Part shown: positions 7,381 to 11,741 of the stretch, piece after piece | How the letters are laid out: every line of letters begins with the position of its first letter | How positions within the stretch are numbered: the stretch's first letter is position 1 | Assembly: GCA_030633795.1 (NCBI GenBank) | Contig: DAOWCB010000015.1 | Location: 1-11,741, forward strand | From: Candidatus Aminicenantota bacterium | Lineage (GTDB): Bacteria > Acidobacteriota > Aminicenantia > Aminicenantales > Aminicenantaceae | Direction: 5' to 3' | DNA length: 11,741 nt | Translations under genes and position numbers: made by a program | Notes under the pieces: generated by a model | Seen by the model: the letters and a program-made list of their open reading frames with translations, nothing else | What the model was told of the DNA's origin: nothing | Databases searched by the model: none

Positions 7381-7431
7381 GTTCCCGATTTCAAGAAATT
7401 GGGGACATGTACCGATTTGTTTTGAAATCAG
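7381..7431. repeat. Hairpin plus repeated CCGATTT-GAAAT units, REP-like
   Basis: In the purL-to-barrel gap, 7381-7391 and 7396-7406 form an 11-base-pair stem (two G-T wobbles when read on the + strand) with a CAAG loop. Starting at 7412 a second unit repeats the layout: CCGATTT, a short spacer, then GAAAT. Its own stem is only 5 pairs (7414-7418 with 7425-7429). Neither strand shows a T run after the stem, so it is not a standard terminator. The form, including the GGGGACATGTACC linker, recalls small intergenic palindromic (REP-type) repeats. Only one copy lies in this window, so the class is unproven. Confidence 0.35.
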
Positions 7432-7481
7432 TAACGGATCCCCTGAATTTCAATGAATCAAGAAATAGCATAAAAATGGGA

Positions 7482-9689
7482 TTATCGAGCTTTGAAATGA
7501 TCAGGGATGGCCTGTTTCCATGTTGTGTAAGACTTCTGAACAGGCAGATCGATGATTTTTTCTTCGTTGTGGCAGATGGTTATATTTTTTCCGCCTGTTG
7601 TCCCGATTTCTTCGATAGGCACATTTTGATCTTGAGCTATTTTTATCAGGGCATCTTTGTTTTCTGGTTTTACCGTGACGATAATTCGGGATTGAGATTC
7701 ACCAAAAAGGAGTGCATCGCTTCTTATCCGATCTTTGAGGTGGAGGGTGCAGCCCGCTCGGTTATCTCCCAAAAAGGCGCATTCAGCAATACAGACCGCC
7801 AATCCTCCTTCGGAGATATCATGAGCTGAGTGGAGCAGCCCTTTCTCGATGGCTTCAATGCATACATCGTGGACCTGTTTTTCTTCCTGGAGATCGATCT
7901 GTGGGGGCTGGCCTTTTTCCATCTCCCAGATGAATTTGAGGTACTCCGATCCTCCGATTTCATCCTTATTTTTCCCGATCAGAAAAATCACATCTCCTGT
8001 ATTTTTGAATCCAGGGCTGCATGATTTGTCCACATCATGCACCAGCCCTACGATGCCGAGTACAGGAGTGGGATGGATGGATAAGCCTTCTGTGTCGTTA
8101 TAAAAGCTGACATTTCCCCCCGTGACTGGGATGCTAAAAGTTCGGCAGGCTGCTGCTATGCCTTCGATCGCTTCCTGGAATTGCCACATGATCTCAGGTT
8201 TTTCAGGATTTCCGAAGTTCAAACAATTGGTTACTCCGACGGGATGGGCTCCCACACAGGCTAGGTTTCGGCATGCCTCGGCAACTGCGATTTTTCCTCC
8301 AGTTTTCGGGTCGAGATAGGTATAAAGGGAATTGCCGTCCAGAGTCATGGCGAGAGCGAATTTTTTGTTTTTCAGCCGGAGGAGAGATGCGTCGGCACCC
8401 GGAAGAAGGGCCGTGTTGATTTGTACCATGTGGTCATACTGCCGGAAGACCCATTGTTTATCTGCGATGGTCGGTGAAGAGAGCAGTTTTTCGAATGTAC
8501 TATTGTAATCCTCGGGAAGTGGGACCGGATCTAGCTTAGTTTGGGATTCAAGGTAGGCCGGAACCTTACTCTCTCTGTGATAAAGGGGACACATGTCCAC
8601 GACAGCCTGAACAGGGATATCCACGACGGTTTTGCCCTCAAATGTTACTTTGAGTCTTTGGTCGGATGTGACTTGCCCGACGATCACCGCATCGAGGTCC
8701 CATTTGGCATAAATCTCCTGGACCTCTTTGACCGTTTCTTTTTTGGCCACAAGAAGCATGCGCTCTTGCGACTCGGAAAGCATGATCTCATAGGGCGTCA
8801 TGCCTTCTTCTCTTTGGGGGATAAGATCCAGATTGATTTCGATGCCTGAATTGGAGTTGGATGCCATCTCTGTTGTCGAACACGTCAAACCTGCGGCTCC
8901 CATATCTTGGATGCCGATTATCAGGTTTTTGTTCATAACCTCCAGGCAGGCTTCCAGCAAAAGCTTCTCCTTGAATGGATCGCCTACCTGAACATTGGGC
9001 CGTTTTTCCTCCAGATCCTCTCCGAACTCAGCGGAAGCCATGGTTGCCCCATGGATACCGTCCCTTCCTGTTTTGGAACCTACATACAGAACGTGATTGC
9101 CTTCACCCTCGGCTTTAGCATAAAAAATCTTATCTTTTTCGCAGATCCCGAGGCAAAAGGCATTCACGAGAGGATTAAGTGAGTAACACTCGTTGAAATA
9201 AACGTCTCCGCCCACTGTCGGAACACCCATGCAGTTTCCGTAGCCTGCGATCCCGGAGATGACGTCTTCTGTGATGGTCTTGTTTTTGGGAACGGATAGG
9301 GGGCCAAAACGAAGGGAATCCATAAGGGCGATCGGTCTGGCGCCCATTGTAAAGATATCTCGCAAGATACCTCCGACGCCTGTGGCTGCTCCTTGGTAAG
9401 GTTCGATAAACGACGGGTGATTGTGGGATTCGATCTTGAAAACAGCGGCAAGACCTTCGCCGATATCGATAATGCCCGCATTTTCTCCCGGCCCCTGGAT
9501 CACGTTTTCTCCCGTAACGGGCAATTTTTGCAGGTGGGCTTTGGAGCTTTTATAGCTGCAATGCTCGGACCACATCAGAGAAAATATACCCAGTTCTGTG
9601 ATATTGGGTTCCTTTCCTATGAGCTCCACAATCCGTTCATATTCTTTTTCTGTCAGGTTGTGCTCTTCCAGTATTTTTTTATCGATCAT
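7482..9689 (-). CDS. purL: FGAM synthase, large subunit PurL (small type)
   Basis: This 735-residue protein is the size of the Bacillus-type PurL, which works in a complex with PurS and PurQ; it is not the ~1,300-residue fused form. It converts FGAR to FGAM with ATP and ammonia delivered by PurQ, the fourth step of purine synthesis. SEHCSYKSS is at 41-49 with H43. ESHNHPS is at 87-93, and GAATGVGGILRD at 100-111 belongs to the nucleotide-binding region. HDISEGGL at 623-630 and GESQSRIIV at 663-671 mark the second half-repeat. The ATG lies 9 bases after the purQ stop with hardly any ribosome site (TAGACACGAATC), suggesting that translation relies on coupling to purQ. No frameshift or missing motif is seen. 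Confidence 0.97.
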   Translation of the reverse strand: MIDKKILEEHNLTEKEYERIVELIGKEPNITELGIFSLMWSEHCSYKSSKAHLQKLPVTGENVIQGPGENAGIIDIGEGLAAVFKIESHNHPSFIEPYQGAATGVGGILRDIFTMGARPIALMDSLRFGPLSVPKNKTITEDVISGIAGYGNCMGVPTVGGDVYFNECYSLNPLVNAFCLGICEKDKIFYAKAEGEGNHVLYVGSKTGRDGIHGATMASAEFGEDLEEKRPNVQVGDPFKEKLLLEACLEVMNKNLIIGIQDMGAAGLTCSTTEMASNSNSGIEINLDLIPQREEGMTPYEIMLSESQERMLLVAKKETVKEVQEIYAKWDLDAVIVGQVTSDQRLKVTFEGKTVVDIPVQAVVDMCPLYHRESKVPAYLESQTKLDPVPLPEDYNSTFEKLLSSPTIADKQWVFRQYDHMVQINTALLPGADASLLRLKNKKFALAMTLDGNSLYTYLDPKTGGKIAVAEACRNLACVGAHPVGVTNCLNFGNPEKPEIMWQFQEAIEGIAAACRTFSIPVTGGNVSFYNDTEGLSIHPTPVLGIVGLVHDVDKSCSPGFKNTGDVIFLIGKNKDEIGGSEYLKFIWEMEKGQPPQIDLQEEKQVHDVCIEAIEKGLLHSAHDISEGGLAVCIAECAFLGDNRAGCTLHLKDRIRSDALLFGESQSRIIVTVKPENKDALIKIAQDQNVPIEEIGTTGGKNITICHNEEKIIDLPVQKSYTTWKQAIPDHFKAR

Positions 9690-9698
9690 GATTCGTGT

Positions 9699-10403
9699 CT
9701 AGCTATTTGTAAAGTGATGAATAATCGATTTAAAGATAATCCGTCCATCGTCACTTCCGAGAAGTGATTCCGAAGCCCTTTCAGGGTGCGGCATCATGCC
9801 TAAAACATTTCGTTGTTTGTTGACCAGGCCGGCAATGTTTTCGACCGAGCCATTCACATTGGCTACTTCCGTGATCTGGCCTTCCCGATCCGCATACCGG
9901 AATACGATCTGTCCGTTGGCTATTATATCTTCTATAATGTCGGGGGATGCGTAGTAGTTTCCGTCAAAATGGGCGATGGGGATTCTGAGCACTCGATTTT
10001 TCTGCCCCTGGTTTGTGAAAGGTGTTTGGTCGTTTTCGATCTTCAAGTGGACATGCTCACAGAGAAACTTCAGATTCTTGTTCCGGAGCATGGCTCCGGG
10101 AAGCAGTCCCAGTTCCAAAAGCATTTGGAAACCGTTGCAAATGCCCAGCACGAGCCCTCCCTCGTGGGCGAATTCCTGGAGTTCTTTCATGAGAGGGGAG
10201 AATTTGGCTATCGCGCCCGATCTCAGGTAATCTCCATAGGAAAAGCCCCCAGGTAAAATGACACAATCGGCGTTATTCAAGTCATGGTCTTTATGCCAGA
10301 GATAAAAAGTATTTTGGCCGCAAACGTCCTTGAGGACATGAAAAGTGTCATGGTCGCAATTGGAACCTGGGAAAACGACGACACCGAACCTCAACTTACT
10401 CAA
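9699..10403 (-). CDS. purQ: FGAM synthase, glutaminase subunit
   Basis: This 234-residue class I glutamine amidotransferase hydrolyses glutamine and passes ammonia to PurL. The nucleophile is C89 in GICNGFQ; H206 and E208 in PHPER complete the triad. The N-terminal FGVVVFPGSNCDHD (6-19) and GGFSYGDYLRSGA (52-64) are specific to PurQ. The start is a TTG (10403-10401) lying inside the last codons of purS, an 8-base overlap, with GGGAG 4 bases before it. A second TTG three codons later (codon 4) is possible but has poorer spacing. No ATG or GTG gives the family N-terminus. The low-efficiency codon may tune PurQ amounts relative to PurS. Confidence 0.96.
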   Translation of the reverse strand: MSKLRFGVVVFPGSNCDHDTFHVLKDVCGQNTFYLWHKDHDLNNADCVILPGGFSYGDYLRSGAIAKFSPLMKELQEFAHEGGLVLGICNGFQMLLELGLLPGAMLRNKNLKFLCEHVHLKIENDQTPFTNQGQKNRVLRIPIAHFDGNYYASPDIIEDIIANGQIVFRYADREGQITEVANVNGSVENIAGLVNKQRNVLGMMPHPERASESLLGSDDGRIIFKSIIHHFTNS

Positions 10404-10638
10404 TAATCTCCCAGGTAAATTTCTCGATTATGGGATTTGCCAAAACCTTATCGGCGAGTTCAGGGATAACCTGTTTTATCTTTTCATCGGAAAGATCTTC
10501 GATTTCGATCTCGAATACTTTGCCTTGCCTGACATTCTTCACGAAATTGTAATCCATCGTCAGGAGGGCATTCCTGACAGTCTGACCTTGTGGATCCAAA
10601 ACACTGTCTTTGTAGGAGACAAGAACTCTAATTCTCAT
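10396..10638 (-). CDS. purS: FGAM synthase, PurS subunit
   Basis: This 80-residue protein is a typical PurS, the small dimeric bridge that lets PurQ dock on PurL and carry ammonia across. The opening MRIRVLVSYKDSVLDPQGQ (1-19) and the segment with VRQGKVFEIEIE (36-47) are characteristic. The proper start is ATG 10638. The longer open frame running to 10863 is only an out-of-phase shadow of purB. The start overlaps the purB stop by 11 bases (ATGAGAATTAG), and the end overlaps purQ by 8, so purB, purS and purQ are tightly coupled. Confidence 0.95.
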   Translation of the reverse strand: MRIRVLVSYKDSVLDPQGQTVRNALLTMDYNFVKNVRQGKVFEIEIEDLSDEKIKQVIPELADKVLANPIIEKFTWEIIE

Positions 10639-11741
10639 CGGCAAAAACCTTGTCAAAAATATAATCAATTTTTTCCAAATATGGATCGAGTGTGAAACAA
10701 TCAGCGATTTCTTCCTCAGAAAGGATGTTGGATATTTCTGGATCCTGGAGAATAAGGTCTTTGAAATCCAGGTTTGCGTTCCAAGCTTCGAGGCTGTTCT
10801 TTTGGACGAGCTGATAGGCCTGTTCTCTTGACATATCTTTTTTGGTGAGGGCCAACAAGACACGTTGCGAAAAAATAAGCCCCTTTGTTAGATGTATATT
10901 TTTTTCCATTCTGTCAGGACGGACATTCCAATTTTTGACAAGGGAGGCCGTCTCAGAGAGAAGGTAGTCTGTGATGATGAAAGAATCGGGGAAAATCACG
11001 CGTTCGGCAGACGAATGGGAGATATCTCTTTCGTGCCACAGAGGAATATTTTCCAACGCCACATGGAGGTTTGATCTGGTCACCCGTGCTAGGCCGGAAA
11101 CCCTTTCTGACCGGACAGGATTTTTTTTGTGTGGCATGGAAGAGGATCCTTTTTGTCCTTTTGTAAAGGATTCTTCCACCTCGCTGACTTCGGTCTTCTG
11201 AAGGTGGCGGATCTCGACAGCGATTTTATCGAGGGTGGAGCAGATAAGAGCCAGCACAAACAGGGCTTCCGCATGCCTGTCGCGTTGGAGAATTTGAGTG
11301 GATACCTTTGCGGGTTTTAAGCCTAGTTTACCCAAAGCTATGGTTTCTACACGGGGATCTAGGTGAATGTATGTGCCGACAGAACCCTGGATTCTACCTA
11401 CGCTCATGGTATCGATGGCGTTTTGGATTCGTTCGATATGGCGTTTGATTTCCTCGTACCACACGAGGATCTTCACACCAAACGTGATAGGTTCGGCATG
11501 AACCCCATGGGTGCGTCCCATGATCGGTGTTTTTTTGTATTTCAAAGCCTGTTCTTTGAGGATTCCTTTCAGTGTCTCCAGTTCTTCGGACGTTTTTTCC
11601 AAGGATTCCTTGAGAAGAAGAGATAAAGCCGTGTCGACTACATCGTAGGATGTCAGCCCAAGATGGACATACCGGGAATCATCTCCCACATATTCTGCAA
11701 CAGAATGGAGAAAAGCCAGAACGTCGTGTTTAACGACTAAC
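10628..11741 (-). CDS. purB: Adenylosuccinate lyase (5' end outside window)
   Basis: The frame is open from the right edge (first whole codon at 11740) to TAG at 10630-10628 and gives the last 370 residues. With family members near 430 residues, about 60 N-terminal residues are missing. The enzyme cleaves SAICAR to AICAR and adenylosuccinate to AMP, releasing fumarate. The visible start LVVKHDVLAFLHSVAEYV, followed by SRYVHLGLTSYDVVDTA, matches the family. MGRTHG (catalytic-site histidine) is at visible residues 74-79. The signature SSMPHKKNP, in the mobile loop with the catalytic serine, is at 200-208. A GTG at 11689 is an internal valine, not a start, because the homologous sequence continues upstream of it. 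It is the first visible gene of the purine transcript; the promoter lies beyond the window. Confidence 0.97.
   Translation of the reverse strand, partial: LVVKHDVLAFLHSVAEYVGDDSRYVHLGLTSYDVVDTALSLLLKESLEKTSEELETLKGILKEQALKYKKTPIMGRTHGVHAEPITFGVKILVWYEEIKRHIERIQNAIDTMSVGRIQGSVGTYIHLDPRVETIALGKLGLKPAKVSTQILQRDRHAEALFVLALICSTLDKIAVEIRHLQKTEVSEVEESFTKGQKGSSSMPHKKNPVRSERVSGLARVTRSNLHVALENIPLWHERDISHSSAERVIFPDSFIITDYLLSETASLVKNWNVRPDRMEKNIHLTKGLIFSQRVLLALTKKDMSREQAYQLVQKNSLEAWNANLDFKDLILQDPEISNILSEEEIADCFTLDPYLEKIDYIFDKVFADEN

Noticed and set aside
7044..7829. 261-residue open frame on the + strand across the barrel gene and the purL end
   Set aside because: It runs antisense to two supported genes, has no ribosome site or recognisable domain, and reads as a low-complexity shadow.
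10639..10863. N-terminal extension of purS to 155 residues
   Set aside because: This part is an out-of-phase reading of the purB 3' end. PurS is about 80 residues and ATG 10638 gives the exact family N-terminus.

Overview
The window is a stretch of ordinary-looking chromosome, almost fully coding, from a Gram-negative bacterium. The outer-membrane barrel with a signal peptide supports a Gram-negative envelope. The glycyl-radical-activase-like radical SAM enzyme, the rubrerythrin-type ferritin and the RtcB/archease pair would suit an anaerobe, for example a member of the Desulfobacterota or a neighbouring phylum. That placement is inference from gene content and moderate GC only. No transposase, integrase, CRISPR array, tRNA, rRNA or phage gene was seen.

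The left part is on the + strand. It holds the tail of a CBS-domain protein (1-136), endonuclease III nth (160-816), then a 164-base gap with a good promoter candidate. After the gap comes a tight three-gene unit: an AmmeMemoRadiSam-type radical SAM enzyme amrS (981-1997), archease (2000-2422) and the RNA ligase rtcB (2432-3853). The three are spaced 2 and 9 bases apart, so they are probably one transcript. AMMECR1 and Memo, the usual partners of AmrS, are not in the window.

The right part is on the - strand and reads from the right edge inward: purB (partial), purS, purQ, purL, an unrecognised outer-membrane beta-barrel gene, purN, tyrS and a ferritin-like gene. purB/purS overlap by 11 bases, purS/purQ by 8, and purQ/purL are 9 apart, which is a compact de novo purine cluster. 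PurS, PurQ and the small-type PurL form the three-part FGAM synthase. PurN does the first formyl transfer and PurB the adenylosuccinate and SAICAR lyase steps. The barrel gene interrupts the cluster and is preceded by a roughly 200-base region with a hairpin/repeat structure and a possible promoter. purN and tyrS are 26 bases apart. The ferritin-like gene has its own promoter candidate and ends only 3 bases from the end of rtcB, convergently, with no terminator between them.

The best candidates for something not fully described are the amrS-archease-rtcB unit, the barrel gene inside the purine cluster, and the repeat structure just upstream of that gene. None amounts to a proven new system from sequence alone.
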